In this document: piece after piece, positions 18,409 through 28,118 of the stretch
Layout of the letters: each line of letters starts with the position of its first letter
How positions within the stretch are numbered: the first letter of the stretch is position 1
Assembly: GCF_029893345.1 (NCBI RefSeq)
Contig: NZ_JARXVE010000001.1
Location: 992,001 to 1,056,000 of the forward strand
Direction: 5' to 3'
Length of the DNA stretch: 64,000 nucleotides
Origin: Mycolicibacterium frederiksbergense
Lineage (GTDB): Bacteria > Actinomycetota > Actinomycetes > Mycobacteriales > Mycobacteriaceae
Program-made: the position numbers and the translations under genes
The notes under the pieces: generated by a model
Told to the model about the DNA's origin: nothing
What the model saw: the letters and a program-made list of their open reading frames with translations, nothing else
The model's database searches: none

Positions 18409-20652
18409 ATGGGCAGGCACAGCATTCCCGACCCTGACGATGCGCCCGAGGAGCCCGATCACGGGCATGCGGGCGATTCCGGGTACCGGGACGACTACCA
18501 GCAACCGGGTCGCGAGCCGTCGGGCCATGACGAGTCCGGGTACGGCGAATCCGGGTATTCCGACGACCGCGGCTACCGCAACGAGCCCCAGTATCGGGAC
18601 GATCGGGGTTACCGGACCGAGCCGGAAGACCCGACAGATCCCGGATACCGCGCGCACCGGTATGCCGACGGCGACGACGACTACGAATCGGAATACGACG
18701 ATTCGGAGTATGCCGATTACACCGAGGCGGACTACGCCGAGGACGACGGCTACGACGACGAGTATTCCGATGAATACCGCGGCGAGTACCAGGACGAGTA
18801 TTCCGATGCCGACTTCGCCGACGAACAGCCGACCACACAGTTCGGCGCGGTCTCCGAGCCGCCGCCACCGTCGACGCCGTCGGGTCGACAACACGGCGGT
18901 GATTGGGACGGCGGTGAGTGGACCGGCAGCCATCGCGCGGTGGAAACCGGCCGGCGCGGTGTCAGCGTCGGCGTGATCGTCGCGCTGGTCACCGTGGTCG
19001 CGGTGGTCGGCGTGGTGATCCTGTGGAATTTCTTCGGTGACGTCCTTGCCGACCGTAGCGACGCCGCGGCCGCCCGTTGTGTGGACGGCGAACTCGGGGT
19101 CGCCGTCATCGCCGATCCGACCATCTCGTCGCACATCGAGAGCCTGGCCAACACGTACAACGAGTCGGTCAGTCCGGTGGGTGACCGCTGCGTCAAGGTG
19201 CGCGTGCAGTCCGCCGAATCCGACCGGGTAGTCAGTGGTTTCGCCAACGCGTGGCCGAGTGAACTCGGTGACCGGCCGGCGCTGTGGATTCCGGCCAGCG
19301 GAGTCGCCGAGGCCCGGTTGGAGGCCACCGCGGGCGCCAAGATCGTCAGCGACAGCCGCTCATTGGTGACCTCTCCGGTTCTGCTGGCGGTCCGCCCACA
19401 GCTCAAGGACGCGCTGGGACATCAGAGCTGGGCCACCCTGCCACAGTTGCAGACCAGCCCGTCCGCGATGAATGCGCTCAAGCTACCGGGTTGGGGCACA
19501 CTCAAACTCGCGCTGCCGACGCACAGCAATGGCGACACCGCCTATCTGGCCGCCGAGGCCGTCGCGGCGGCGTCCGCACCGTCGGGCGCACCGCCGACAT
19601 CGGGTATGAGCGGTGTCAACAGCCTGTTCAGCGGGCAGCCCAAGCTCGACGACGAAGAGCTGGGAACCGCACTCGATGCGTTGGTCAATGCGTCCGATCC
19701 GGCGACCGCGCAGGTGCATGCGGTGGCCACGACCGAGCAGCAACTGTTCCAGCGGGCCGGCACGGTGGATGACGCCAAGTCGGTGTTGGCAGGCTGGCTG
19801 CCGCCCGGGCCCACCGCCACCGCCGACTATCCGGCGGTGCTGCTGGCCGGTGACTGGCTGGAGAAGGAACAGGTCACCGCGGCCAGTGAATTCGCGCGCT
19901 ACCTGCGCAAGCCCGAACAGCTGGGAGAGCTCGCCAAGGCCGGTTTCCGGGCCGAGGGGACGACGGCACCGTCCAGCGACGTCACCGATTTCGCCACGCT
20001 GGCCGCACCGCTTTCGATCGGTGACAACGCCATGCGGGTCACGCTGGCCAATGCGGCCGTCGCGCCTGCGGGGAGTCCGGCGGTCACGATCATGCTCGAC
20101 CAGTCGATGTCGACCCAGGAGGGCGGCAAGTCCCGGTTGGCCAACGTGGTGGCTGCGCTCAACAGCCGGCTCAAGGCGCTGCCGGACACCGCGGCGGTCG
20201 GGTTGTGGACCTTCGACGGCACCGAGGGCCGCTCGGAGGTCTCGACGGGACCGTTGGCCGAACCGGTGGGCGGTCAACGCCGCTCCGAAACGCTGATCTC
20301 GACACTGGACGAACAGTCGGCGTCGAGTGGCGGTGCGGTGTCGTTCACCACGCTGCGCCTGATCTACAACGAGGCCCTGGCCAAATTCCGTGAGGGACAG
20401 GCCAATTCGGTTCTGGTCATCACCACCGGACCGCATACCGACCAGAGTCTGAGCGGAACCGGGCTGCAGGAGTTCATCCACGGCGCATTCGACCCGGCGC
20501 GTCCGGTCGCGGTCAACGTGATCGACTTCAGCGGGGACTCCGACCGGGCCACCTGGGAGGCCGTCGCACAGGCCAGTGGCGGCGCCTACCAGAACGTCGC
20601 CAGCTCGGCCTCACCCGAACTGACCACCGCCATTACCAACCTGTTGGGCTGA
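18409..20652 (+). CDS. Membrane-anchored von Willebrand factor A protein (Rv1836c-like)
   Basis: The 747-residue protein has a very acidic, Tyr/Asp/Glu-rich, low-complexity N-terminal region (about 1-150), one transmembrane segment near residues 184-205 (VSVGVIVALVTVVAVVGVVILW), and an extracytoplasmic part with a substrate-binding-protein-like middle domain and a C-terminal VWA domain (about 555-747). The VWA metal site (MIDAS) is seen as DQSMSTQ. Such proteins act in envelope protein interactions; no partner is visible here. The cytoplasmic acidic tail is unusual and likely disordered. RBS GGGGTTAGG precedes the ATG. Confidence 0.85.
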   Translation: MGRHSIPDPDDAPEEPDHGHAGDSGYRDDYQQPGREPSGHDESGYGESGYSDDRGYRNEPQYRDDRGYRTEPEDPTDPGYRAHRYADGDDDYESEYDDSEYADYTEADYAEDDGYDDEYSDEYRGEYQDEYSDADFADEQPTTQFGAVSEPPPPSTPSGRQHGGDWDGGEWTGSHRAVETGRRGVSVGVIVALVTVVAVVGVVILWNFFGDVLADRSDAAAARCVDGELGVAVIADPTISSHIESLANTYNESVSPVGDRCVKVRVQSAESDRVVSGFANAWPSELGDRPALWIPASGVAEARLEATAGAKIVSDSRSLVTSPVLLAVRPQLKDALGHQSWATLPQLQTSPSAMNALKLPGWGTLKLALPTHSNGDTAYLAAEAVAAASAPSGAPPTSGMSGVNSLFSGQPKLDDEELGTALDALVNASDPATAQVHAVATTEQQLFQRAGTVDDAKSVLAGWLPPGPTATADYPAVLLAGDWLEKEQVTAASEFARYLRKPEQLGELAKAGFRAEGTTAPSSDVTDFATLAAPLSIGDNAMRVTLANAAVAPAGSPAVTIMLDQSMSTQEGGKSRLANVVAALNSRLKALPDTAAVGLWTFDGTEGRSEVSTGPLAEPVGGQRRSETLISTLDEQSASSGGAVSFTTLRLIYNEALAKFREGQANSVLVITTGPHTDQSLSGTGLQEFIHGAFDPARPVAVNVIDFSGDSDRATWEAVAQASGGAYQNVASSASPELTTAITNLLG

Positions 20653-20690
20653 ACCGAAATCGGGTTACCACGATCGCCTATCGTGACGAA

Positions 20691-21530
20691 ATGAGCACAG
20701 GGGCCGAATCGGACGCGTTCTTCACCGTCGAGGGGAACAGCTATGTGCCCGGACCGCTGGCCCAAGGGCCGTGGGGTTCGACCGTCAGCGGCCACATCAT
20801 GGGAGGACTGCTCGGTTGGGCGGTGGAGCGCGCACAGACCGAACCGGGGCTGCAACCCGCCCGGCTGACCGTCGACCTCCTCCGCCCCACGTTCATGGAG
20901 CCGGTACATCTGCGCACAACCGTGCAGCGCCAGGGCAAGCGCATCACGGTGATCGACGCGGAGGTTCTGCAACGCGACGCTGTGGTGTCGCGGGCCAGTG
21001 CGGTGTTCCTGCGCCGAGGTGACCACCCGGAGGGAGTGGTGTGGTCCGCCCCGGTGAGTATGCCGCCAATCCCCGACGACTCTGAGGTCCCCGAGGTCGA
21101 GATGCCGTTTCTGCTGTGGGCCTATGGATCGGGGGGAACGAAAGGCGTTCTGGGCGGCACCTCAGCCGAGTGGGAACAGGGACATGCTCCGAAGTTCGCC
21201 TGGGTGAAGGAAATCCGACAGCTGATCGCCGGCCAGGAGGTGACCCCGTTCACCCGGCTCGCCCTGGCCGGGGACGTTACGAGTGCGCTAACACATTGGG
21301 GCACAGGAGGTCTGCGCTACATCAACGCAGATTTCACGGTGTCGCTGAGCCGGCAGCCCGACGGCGACTACATCGGTCTGGCAGCTCAGAGTCATCACAG
21401 TGACGCGGGTGTCGCATCCGGCGCGGCAACACTGTTCGATCGGCATGGCCCGATCGGCAGCAGCATCGCAATCGCCCTCGCACAACCGGCAGACGCGTTC
21501 AGGCCGCCCCGTCACATCGGCCTGAGGTAA
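20691..21530 (+). CDS. Double-hotdog thioesterase-like protein
   Basis: The 279-residue product looks like a TesB-like or 4HBT_3 protein with two hotdog halves. The N-terminal half contains GSTVSGHIMGGLLGWAVERA and TVDLLRPTFMEPV, typical of acyl-CoA thioesterase family members. The C-terminal half has INADFTVSLSRQPDGDYIGL and an SDAGVASGAATLFDRHGPIGSS end. It lies 38 bp after the VWA gene on the same strand and converges with gcvP. It may hydrolyse acyl-CoA esters; the substrate is unknown. Confidence 0.78.
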   Translation: MSTGAESDAFFTVEGNSYVPGPLAQGPWGSTVSGHIMGGLLGWAVERAQTEPGLQPARLTVDLLRPTFMEPVHLRTTVQRQGKRITVIDAEVLQRDAVVSRASAVFLRRGDHPEGVVWSAPVSMPPIPDDSEVPEVEMPFLLWAYGSGGTKGVLGGTSAEWEQGHAPKFAWVKEIRQLIAGQEVTPFTRLALAGDVTSALTHWGTGGLRYINADFTVSLSRQPDGDYIGLAAQSHHSDAGVASGAATLFDRHGPIGSSIAIALAQPADAFRPPRHIGLR

Positions 21531-21571
21531 TACCTCAGACGCCGACGCGACGGGGGCTCAGCCCGACAAAG

Positions 21572-24412
21572 TCAGGCGAACGCCTCCACGGGCGGGCAGG
21601 AGCACACCAGGTTGCGGTCGCCGTAGGCGCCGTCGATGCGCCGCACCGGCGGCCACACCTTGGGCCGGAACCCCTTGCCCAACGGGTAGGCGGCCTGCTC
21701 GCGGGTGTACGGGTGGTCCCAGTCGGCCACCAGCAGGCATTCGGCGGTGTGCGGAGCGCCGCGCAACGGGTTGTCCTCCACCGGCCACTCCCCCGAACCA
21801 ACCCGGTCGATCTCGGCGCGGATGGAGATCATCGCGTCGCAGAATGCATCGACCTCGGCCAGGCTCTCACTCTCGGTCGGCTCGACCATCAATGTGCCGG
21901 CCACCGGGAAGCTCATGGTCGGTGCGTGGAACCCGTAGTCCGCCAGCCGTTTTGCCACATCGTCCACGGTGACGCCGGTGGTCTTGGTGATGGCCCGCAG
22001 ATCCAGGATGCACTCGTGGGCGACCATCCCGTTCTCCCCGGTATAGAGCACCGGGTAGTACTCGTCGAGCCGGCGGGCCACATAGTTGGCCGAGGCGATC
22101 GCGGTCAGCGTCGCCTCACGCAGACCGGCCGCACCCATCATCCGGATGTAGGCCCAGGTAATCGGCAGGATCGATGCGGAGCCGTATGGCGCCGCCGACA
22201 CGGTGTGCTCATCGGGCAGCTCGTCGGCCAGCGGATGGCCGGGCAGATACGGGGCCAGGTGCGAGCGCACCGCCACCGGCCCGACGCCGGGCCCACCGCC
22301 GCCGTGCGGGATGCAGAACGTCTTGTGCAGATTCAGGTGGCTGACGTCTCCGCCGAACCGGCCCGGCCGGGCCAGACCGACCAGCGCGTTGAGGTTCGCG
22401 CCGTCCACGTAGACCTGACCGCCCACATCGTGCACCGCCGCGCAGATGTCGGCGACATCGTGCTCGTACACCCCGTGCGTCGACGGGTAGGTGATCATCA
22501 GCGCCGCAACACGATCCGAATGCTCGGCAATCTTGGAGCGCAGGTCGTCGAGGTCGACGTCGCCGTTCTCCCGGCAGGCCACCACCACGACACGCATACC
22601 GGCCAGCGCGGCCGAAGCGGCGTTGGTGCCGTGCGCGCTCGACGGGATCAGGCAGAGATTGCGTTCGGTGTCGCCGCGGGCGTCGTGGTAGGCCTTGATC
22701 GCCAACAACCCGGCGTACTCGCCCTGCGAACCGGCGTTGGGCTGCAAGGAAATCTGGTCGTATCCGGTGATCCCGGTCAACCAGTCCTGCAGATCGGCGA
22801 TCAGCTTGCGCAGACCCGGATTGTCCGAGGCCGGCGCGAACGGATGCTGACGGCCGAACTCCGGCCAGGTGATCGGCTCCATCTCGGCGGCCGCGTTCAG
22901 CTTCATCGTGCAGGAGCCCAACGGAATCATGCTGCGGTCCAAGGCAATATCCTTGTCCGCCAAGGACCGAAGGTAGCGCATCATCTCGGTCTCGGTGCGG
23001 TACTTGTTGAATGCCGGATGGGTCAGGAATTCCGAGGTACGGGTGGCCACATCCGAGCTGCCGGCGCCGACCGGTGCAGGGGCTGAGACCCCGAATGCCT
23101 CCAGCACCGCGGACACATGTGCGTCGGTGGTGACCTCGTCGCAGGACACCGACACGTGGTCGGCGTCGACCAGCCACAGGTTGATGCCCTTGGCCTTGGC
23201 GGCCGAGACCACCTCGCCGGCCCGACCGGGCACGCGGGCCAGCACGGTGTCGAAGTACTTGTCGTGTACCACGGCATCGCCCAGTCCGGCCGCGATCGCC
23301 GCGGCGTGACCGTGCACGCGGCGGGCGATGGCGGTCAGGCCTTCGGCCCCGTGGTAGCTGGCGTACATCGCGGCCATCACCGCCAGCAGCACCTGAGCCG
23401 TACAGATGTTGCTGGTCGCCTTGTCCCGGCGGATGTGCTGCTCACGGGTCTGCAGCGCCAATCTGTACGCCGCCGCGCCGTCCACATCGACGGACACCCC
23501 GACCAGCCGGCCCGGCAACTGCCGGGCGTGCTTGGCGTGCACGGCCAGGTAACCGGCGTGCGGTCCACCGAATCCCATTGGCACACCGAACCGTTGGGTG
23601 GTGCCGAAGGCGACGTCGGCGCCGATCTCCCCCGGCGGGGTGATCAGCGTCGAGGCCAGCAGGTCGGCACCAACCGCGACCAGGGCGCCGCGCTCATGCG
23701 CCTGCGCCACCAGCGGGGCCCAATCCGTCACGACGCCACTGGCTCCGGGCGACTGCACGATGACGCCGAAGAAATCTCCGTCCGGCAGGCCCTGGCGCAG
23801 GTCCGCGGTGACGATCTCGATCCCGAGTGGCTGCGCCCGGGTGGCCAGCACAGCCGCGGTCTGGGCGTAGACATCGGCGTCCACCGCCAACCGAGTCGAC
23901 GATCCCTTGGCCGCTCGCTGCATCAGGGTCATCGACTCGGCCGCGGCCGTGCCCTCGTCCAGCATCGAGGCATTGGACACCTCGAGTCCGGTCAGATCCG
24001 AGACCATGGTCTGGAAGTTCAGCAGCACCTCGAGTCGGCCCTGGCTGATCTCGGGTTGATACGGCGTGTAGGCGGTGTACCAGGCCGGGTTCTCAAGAAT
24101 GTTGCGCCGCAATACGGCAGGGGTCAGGGTGTCGAAGTAGCCCTGGCCGATCATCGAGACCGCGATCGTGTTGGAGTCGGCCAGCTCACGCAGCTCGGCG
24201 AGCGACTGCTCCTCGGTGGCCGGTGCGGGCAGGTTCTCCAGGCCCGGGGCCAATCCGTCGGAAGCCAGCGCGTCGAGAATGCCGGCGGGCAGCGCCTTGG
24301 CCGCGAGCTCGTCGAGCGATGCCACGCCGATCATCTCGAGCATGGTGTTGACGGCGGCGGCGTCCGGGCCGATGTGACGATCGGCGAACCGCGATTGATG
24401 CTGGTCAGACAC
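21572..24412 (-). CDS. gcvP: Glycine dehydrogenase (decarboxylating), P-protein
   Basis: This PLP enzyme decarboxylates glycine and passes the aminomethyl group to the lipoyl arm of GcvH. The 946-residue length suits the single-chain form with two homologous halves. The PLP lysine is at about residue 697 in [18 protein letters not shown], followed by the glycine-rich loop. The GTG at 24412 is chosen because AGGAGA precedes it and the product then starts [14 protein letters not shown] like the family; an in-frame extension into the riboswitch is not real. A glycine riboswitch lies in the 5' leader. gcvH is 3.3 kb away on the same strand. Confidence 0.96.
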   Translation of the reverse strand: MSDQHQSRFADRHIGPDAAAVNTMLEMIGVASLDELAAKALPAGILDALASDGLAPGLENLPAPATEEQSLAELRELADSNTIAVSMIGQGYFDTLTPAVLRRNILENPAWYTAYTPYQPEISQGRLEVLLNFQTMVSDLTGLEVSNASMLDEGTAAAESMTLMQRAAKGSSTRLAVDADVYAQTAAVLATRAQPLGIEIVTADLRQGLPDGDFFGVIVQSPGASGVVTDWAPLVAQAHERGALVAVGADLLASTLITPPGEIGADVAFGTTQRFGVPMGFGGPHAGYLAVHAKHARQLPGRLVGVSVDVDGAAAYRLALQTREQHIRRDKATSNICTAQVLLAVMAAMYASYHGAEGLTAIARRVHGHAAAIAAGLGDAVVHDKYFDTVLARVPGRAGEVVSAAKAKGINLWLVDADHVSVSCDEVTTDAHVSAVLEAFGVSAPAPVGAGSSDVATRTSEFLTHPAFNKYRTETEMMRYLRSLADKDIALDRSMIPLGSCTMKLNAAAEMEPITWPEFGRQHPFAPASDNPGLRKLIADLQDWLTGITGYDQISLQPNAGSQGEYAGLLAIKAYHDARGDTERNLCLIPSSAHGTNAASAALAGMRVVVVACRENGDVDLDDLRSKIAEHSDRVAALMITYPSTHGVYEHDVADICAAVHDVGGQVYVDGANLNALVGLARPGRFGGDVSHLNLHKTFCIPHGGGGPGVGPVAVRSHLAPYLPGHPLADELPDEHTVSAAPYGSASILPITWAYIRMMGAAGLREATLTAIASANYVARRLDEYYPVLYTGENGMVAHECILDLRAITKTTGVTVDDVAKRLADYGFHAPTMSFPVAGTLMVEPTESESLAEVDAFCDAMISIRAEIDRVGSGEWPVEDNPLRGAPHTAECLLVADWDHPYTREQAAYPLGKGFRPKVWPPVRRIDGAYGDRNLVCSCPPVEAFA

Positions 24413-24477
24413 GAGACTCTCCTGAGGCGCAGACGTGCTCAGACGTCCTACGGTCCCTCTCCCTCTGTCGTCGACCC

Positions 24478-24660
24478 GATCCGGGTGCCTGAGAGATTCA
24501 GCCCCGGTTAAGGGCCTTTCCCCATGGGCGGGCACCCATCGGGCACCGCTTTCCAGAGGCATCGTGGCCTGGCGCGGTCCTGGGTGCCTGAGAGGTTGAC
24601 GGAGAGGTATTGCTCCTTCGGCGTCCGTGGCTGGCTGTCACGGAACTCTCCCGCACGAGG
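24478..24660 (-). promoter_or_regulatory. Glycine riboswitch (gcvT type), apparently tandem
   Basis: On the minus strand the leader contains CGGGAGAGTTCC, then GCCGAAGGAGCAATACC and CAACCTCTCAGGCACCC, the conserved core of a glycine aptamer (about 24583-24655). A second 3' half with GAATCTCTCAGGCACCC follows (about 24480-24582), preceded by GGGGAAAGGCCC, so a second aptamer is likely, though its first conserved half is diverged. It ends about 65 bases before gcvP. Glycine would switch on gcvP expression, as in other gcv leaders. Confidence 0.9.
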
Positions 24661-24748
24661 GCGATGCGTCGCTGATTCTACCGGTCGGTCGGCTCAGTTG
24701 TTGCCAGCGCCGCCAGTTCCGTCGCACCCCACCCGAAAACAGTTGCAG

Positions 24749-24776
24749 CAAAACAAAAGGGCCGCCGAAGCGACCC
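24749..24776 (-). terminator. Intrinsic terminator after resR
   Basis: On the minus strand GGGTCGC-TTCG-GCGGCCC forms a 7-bp stem (one G-T pair) with a stable TTCG tetraloop and is followed by TTTTGTTTTG. It lies 20 bp after the resR stop. A U-tract terminator is uncommon in mycobacteria, which makes this assignment clear. Confidence 0.85.
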
Positions 24777-24796
24777 CTGTTCTGAAGCGACCCGAA

Positions 24797-25417
24797 TCAA
24801 CCGATCTTGCGGTCGCGGGTCTTGCGCCGCGAGGCCAGCTCGTCCTCCGGTGCGGCGATCGACTCACCGCCGTCGGCCCGCTCCCCCGGGAAATCGGCGA
24901 TCGCACCGGTCAGTTCCCGCATCGCCCCCGACACCGCGATGCCGAAGACGCCCTGACCACCCTGCAGCAGGTCAACGACCTCCTCGGCCGAGGTGCATTC
25001 GTAGACCGTGGTGCCGTCGGAAAACAGCGTGATGTTGGCCAGATCCTGTACGCCGCGCTGACGCAGGTGGTCGACCGCAACCCGGATGTTGTGCAGCGAA
25101 ATGCCGGTATCCAGCAACCGCTTGACGATCTTGAGGACCAGGATGTCCTTGAATGAATACAGGCGCTGGCTGCCCGAGCCGGCCGCGCCCCGGATGGAGG
25201 GCACCACCAGCGAGGTGCGGGCCCAGTAATCCAGCTGCCGGTAGGTGATGCCCGCAATCTGGCAGGCGCTCGGACCGCGGTAACCGACCAACTCGTCGGG
25301 AACGGAGTCGTCGGGGAACAGTCCACCCTGCACGGGTTCGCTGGATACCCTGACCGGCGGCTCCGCACCGCGTCCGGTAGTCAGATCCAGCTCTTCCTGC
25401 CGTGGCGTGTCACCCAC
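24797..25417 (-). CDS. resR: MerR-family regulator ResR (Rv1830-like)
   Basis: The 206-residue regulator has a MerR winged helix at about residues 45-115 (SACQIAGITYRQLDYWARTSLVVPSIR, then GSQRLYSFKDILVLKIVKRLLDTGISL) and an N-terminal tail with DLTTGRGAEPP. In M. tuberculosis the Rv1830 protein is linked to growth, cell division and antibiotic resilience. The GTG at 25417 follows AGAGGA and gives the family start GDTPRQEELDLTT. The gene has its own intrinsic terminator and a 240-bp upstream gap, so it is probably transcribed separately. Confidence 0.9.
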   Translation of the reverse strand: MGDTPRQEELDLTTGRGAEPPVRVSSEPVQGGLFPDDSVPDELVGYRGPSACQIAGITYRQLDYWARTSLVVPSIRGAAGSGSQRLYSFKDILVLKIVKRLLDTGISLHNIRVAVDHLRQRGVQDLANITLFSDGTTVYECTSAEEVVDLLQGGQGVFGIAVSGAMRELTGAIADFPGERADGGESIAAPEDELASRRKTRDRKIG

Positions 25418-25657
25418 TGTGAATCCTCTCGCCGTTCGAACTCGCCCGCGTTGTACCGCAACAAGCGGCGCCGCGGCGGTTTGCTGCAAGCTCGAATGTG
25501 TCGAGCATACGCTTCCCGTCGAGCCCTGATCGCTCGCTGCCAACAAAGTATGGCGGCCGAATTCCCGGTTGAATAACTCCCGCGCCGCGTGTCGACACCG
25601 GTATGCCCAGTTGAGACGTATCCGTGACCTGCGACGGTGCCGAAGCGCGGGCGATAG

Positions 25658-26152
25658 TCATGTCGCCTTGAAGTCGTCCGGCGAGACGCTGTCGAGGAAC
25701 TCCTTGAACTTCTCCACCTCGTCCTCGCGGACCGCGCCGGAGGCTTCCTCGTCGTTCTCGTCGGGGATCAGCAGGCCGGCCTCGGCCAGCACCGCTTCCT
25801 CCACATAGATCGGCACGCCCACACGCAGGGCGATCGCCACCGAGTCCGACGGGCGGGCCGACACCTTGATATCGCGGTCGAAGATCAGGTCGGCGTAGAA
25901 CGTGCCCTCTTGCAGGTCGACGATCCGCACCTCTTTGAGCGAATGCCCAAGGGCGGCAATGACATCTCGGATCAGATCATGCGTCAACGGGCGGGCGGGC
26001 TCGACACCCTGCTGCTCCAGCGCGATCGCCGCAGCCTCCGACTGCCCGATCCAGATCGGCAGATAACGGTCACCGTTGGATTCGCGCAACAGCAGCACCG
26101 GCTGGTTCTGCGGCTGCTCCACGCGAATGCCGACCACCCGAACCTCAGCCAT
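25658..26152 (-). CDS. Bifunctional nuclease (BFN) domain protein (Rv1829-like)
   Basis: The 164-residue product has a BFN/DUF151 domain (about residues 10-125) with VVGIRVEQPQNQPVLLLRE, LPIWIGQSEAAAIALEQQG and ARPSDSVAIALRVGVPIYVEEAVL. Its C-terminal tail is acidic (DENDEEASGAVREDEVEKFKEFLD resembles UvrB/C-type segments seen in some members). In plants BFN-domain proteins have nuclease activity; in bacteria the role is not settled. The ATG at 26152 gives exactly the M. tuberculosis length. It lies between two MerR genes, a conserved order in mycobacteria. Confidence 0.88.
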   Translation of the reverse strand: MAEVRVVGIRVEQPQNQPVLLLRESNGDRYLPIWIGQSEAAAIALEQQGVEPARPLTHDLIRDVIAALGHSLKEVRIVDLQEGTFYADLIFDRDIKVSARPSDSVAIALRVGVPIYVEEAVLAEAGLLIPDENDEEASGAVREDEVEKFKEFLDSVSPDDFKAT

Positions 26153-26262
26153 CTGTGCCTGCCCTCCGCACCGCCGTGCTGTTTCGTCGATTCTTCGCCC
26201 GTCGCCAGTTCGCGGGGGCGGACTTGACCATGACGAATTAGCCGTCAACTCGAGTCTAATCC

Positions 26263-27015
26263 TCAGCGATCCAGAACGTCGCGTACCGCTGACTTGATCA
26301 AAGAGGTGTGCAAAGTGATCGCCAGGGCGGCCACTTCACGTGCCAGATCGTCGGCCCGGTCCCGGGCTCCGGCCTTGCCGGCCTTGCCCACTGGGCCTGC
26401 GATCTGGGCGATGAGATCGGACTGCCGGTCGGCCGCGGTGCGGAACCCCCGCAGATGCCTGGGCTCAACACCGTAGTCGGCCAGCCCCCGAGCGCACTGC
26501 GCGATCACCACCGAGTGTTCGTCGAAGAATCCGGCAGGCCCGGCGGTGATGACGCCGTAGCGGAGCAGCGCGCCCAGCAACCCGTCATCAATGCCCGACC
26601 GGGCCAGCAGATCCTCGCGGGACAACCGCACCTGGGTCGGCGCCACCGCCGCGACACCGGCGGCTCCGCTGGACCTGGCCGAATCGGCGTCGTCGGAAAC
26701 CGGCACCAAACGCGGAACCCCGTAGGCGGATCCGGTCTGCGGCAATCCGCCGTCGGTCTGAGCGTCCAGCTGAGCCTTGATCACCTTCAACGGCAGATAC
26801 TGGTCACGCTGGGCGGTCAGGATGAAGCGCAACCGCGCGCAGTCGTATGCGGTGAACCGCCGATATCCCGACGCCGTGCGCTCCGGCGTCACCAGCCCCT
26901 CGGCCTCGAGGAACCGGATCTTGGAGATGGTGACGTCCGGAAAATCGCCCCTGAGCAGGTCCAGCACGGCGCCGATCGACATCCCGGCCAGCGCTGGTCT
27001 GTCGGGGGCAGTCAT
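26263..27015 (-). CDS. MerR-family regulator (Rv1828-like)
   Basis: The 250-residue protein has an N-terminal MerR helix-turn-helix ([43 protein letters not shown], about residues 12-55) with the wing YRRF, and a longer C-terminal domain. The M. tuberculosis Rv1828 structure showed a C-terminal fold unlike other MerR proteins. The ATG lies three bases after the garA stop, so it is cotranscribed with garA. Its inducer is unknown. Confidence 0.9.
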   Translation of the reverse strand: MTAPDRPALAGMSIGAVLDLLRGDFPDVTISKIRFLEAEGLVTPERTASGYRRFTAYDCARLRFILTAQRDQYLPLKVIKAQLDAQTDGGLPQTGSAYGVPRLVPVSDDADSARSSGAAGVAAVAPTQVRLSREDLLARSGIDDGLLGALLRYGVITAGPAGFFDEHSVVIAQCARGLADYGVEPRHLRGFRTAADRQSDLIAQIAGPVGKAGKAGARDRADDLAREVAALAITLHTSLIKSAVRDVLDR

Positions 27016-27018
27016 CGG

Positions 27019-27498
27019 CTAGCCGGTCGTGCCGCTGTCGTCGGAACGTGGCCCGGTGAGAAACACCAGGCGGAACTTGCCGATCTGCACCTCGTCACCG
27101 TTGGCCAGCACGGCCGAATCGACCGGCTCGCGGTTGACGTAGGTGCCATTCAGGCTGCCGACGTCGACAACCTGAAACTCGCCGCTCTCCAGCCGGAACT
27201 CCGCATGACGACGGCTCACGGTGACGTCGTCGAGGAAGATGTCGCTGTCCGGGTGACGCCCGGCCGACGTGGTCGGCTGATCGAGCAGGAAACGCGATCC
27301 GGCGTTCGGTCCGCGCTTTACGACGAGCAATGCCGAACCCGCGGGCAGACCCTCGACACCGGAAACAGCGCCCTCGGTGCCTGCTGCGGCAGGTGCATCC
27401 AGTTCGTTGAGGAAATCCGCGCGGAAAACCGATGTGGTTTCCACCGTCACGTCCTCCGAAGTCTGGTCCGCCCCCAAATTGCTGTCCTTATCCGTCAC
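27019..27498 (-). CDS. garA: FHA-domain metabolic regulator GarA (OdhI)
   Basis: GarA binds and inhibits 2-oxoglutarate dehydrogenase and glutamate dehydrogenase and activates glutamate synthase, so it sets the flow of 2-oxoglutarate. The 159-residue protein has the phosphorylation motif ETTSVFR with Thr21 and Thr22, targets of PknG and PknB, and a C-terminal FHA domain (about 55-150) with SAGRHPDSDIFLDD, TVSRRHAEF and DVGSLNGTYVNRE. Phosphorylation makes it bind its own FHA domain and releases the enzymes. The GTG at 27498 is used. It is followed at three bases by the Rv1828-like gene. Confidence 0.96.
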   Translation of the reverse strand: MTDKDSNLGADQTSEDVTVETTSVFRADFLNELDAPAAAGTEGAVSGVEGLPAGSALLVVKRGPNAGSRFLLDQPTTSAGRHPDSDIFLDDVTVSRRHAEFRLESGEFQVVDVGSLNGTYVNREPVDSAVLANGDEVQIGKFRLVFLTGPRSDDSGTTG

Positions 27499-27685
27499 CC
27501 GCTGCTCCTCACTGGCTGCTGTGGCGCTGCCCGGCGCGGCCCCAGCCCATCGTCGGTCTCACGTCGACCGTACCGCGCATCAGGCATCATTGTGTCCACC
27601 ACCGCCGGATCCGATGGGGTAGATGTCTGTGCGCCGGGCACGGTCGAACCGGTCATCGAGCCGGCTCCAAAACCCTAACAACTCG

Positions 27686-28081
27686 CTACTCGGTCACAAC
27701 CGCGCGGTAGCCATCCGCATCGAGCAAACCGGCGAGCGCGCCGTCGAGAGTCCCCTCCTCCAGCCGCAGATCGACCAACCAGCCTTCGCCGTACGGATCG
27801 GAGTTGACCAGGTCGGGGCTGCCGTCCAGATCACCATTGACGGCAACAACTTTCGCGGCGACCGGGGAATACAGGTCCGACACCGACTTGGTGGACTCCA
27901 CCTCACCGAAGGCATCGCCCGCGGCCAACTGGGCCCCCACGTCGGGTAGCTGGACGAACACCACGTCGCCGAGCGCCGACTGCGCGTAGTCGGTGATGCC
28001 GACACGAACCGTGTCATCGCCGGTGCGCAACACCCACTCATGCTCCGAGGTGTAGTACAGGTCGGCTGGGATCTCGCTCAC
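27686..28081 (-). CDS. gcvH: Glycine cleavage system H protein
   Basis: This lipoyl carrier shuttles the aminomethyl group between GcvP and GcvT. The 131-residue product has the lipoylation site Lys65 in GEVESTKSVSDLYSP and the usual VGITDYAQSALGDVVFVQLP segment. The start is GTG at 28081, giving the family N-terminus SEIPADLYYTSEHEW. The gap of 187 bp to garA holds no gene. gcvT is not in the window. Confidence 0.96.
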   Translation of the reverse strand: MSEIPADLYYTSEHEWVLRTGDDTVRVGITDYAQSALGDVVFVQLPDVGAQLAAGDAFGEVESTKSVSDLYSPVAAKVVAVNGDLDGSPDLVNSDPYGEGWLVDLRLEEGTLDGALAGLLDADGYRAVVTE

Positions 28082-28118
28082 GGCGCTCCTTGATTGGTCT
28101 GGCGGTTGGTCGCTGTTC

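Noticed and set aside
24413-24562. N-terminal extension of gcvP by 50 codons
   Set aside because: It is the glycine riboswitch; the GTG at 24412 has AGGAGA upstream and matches the family start.
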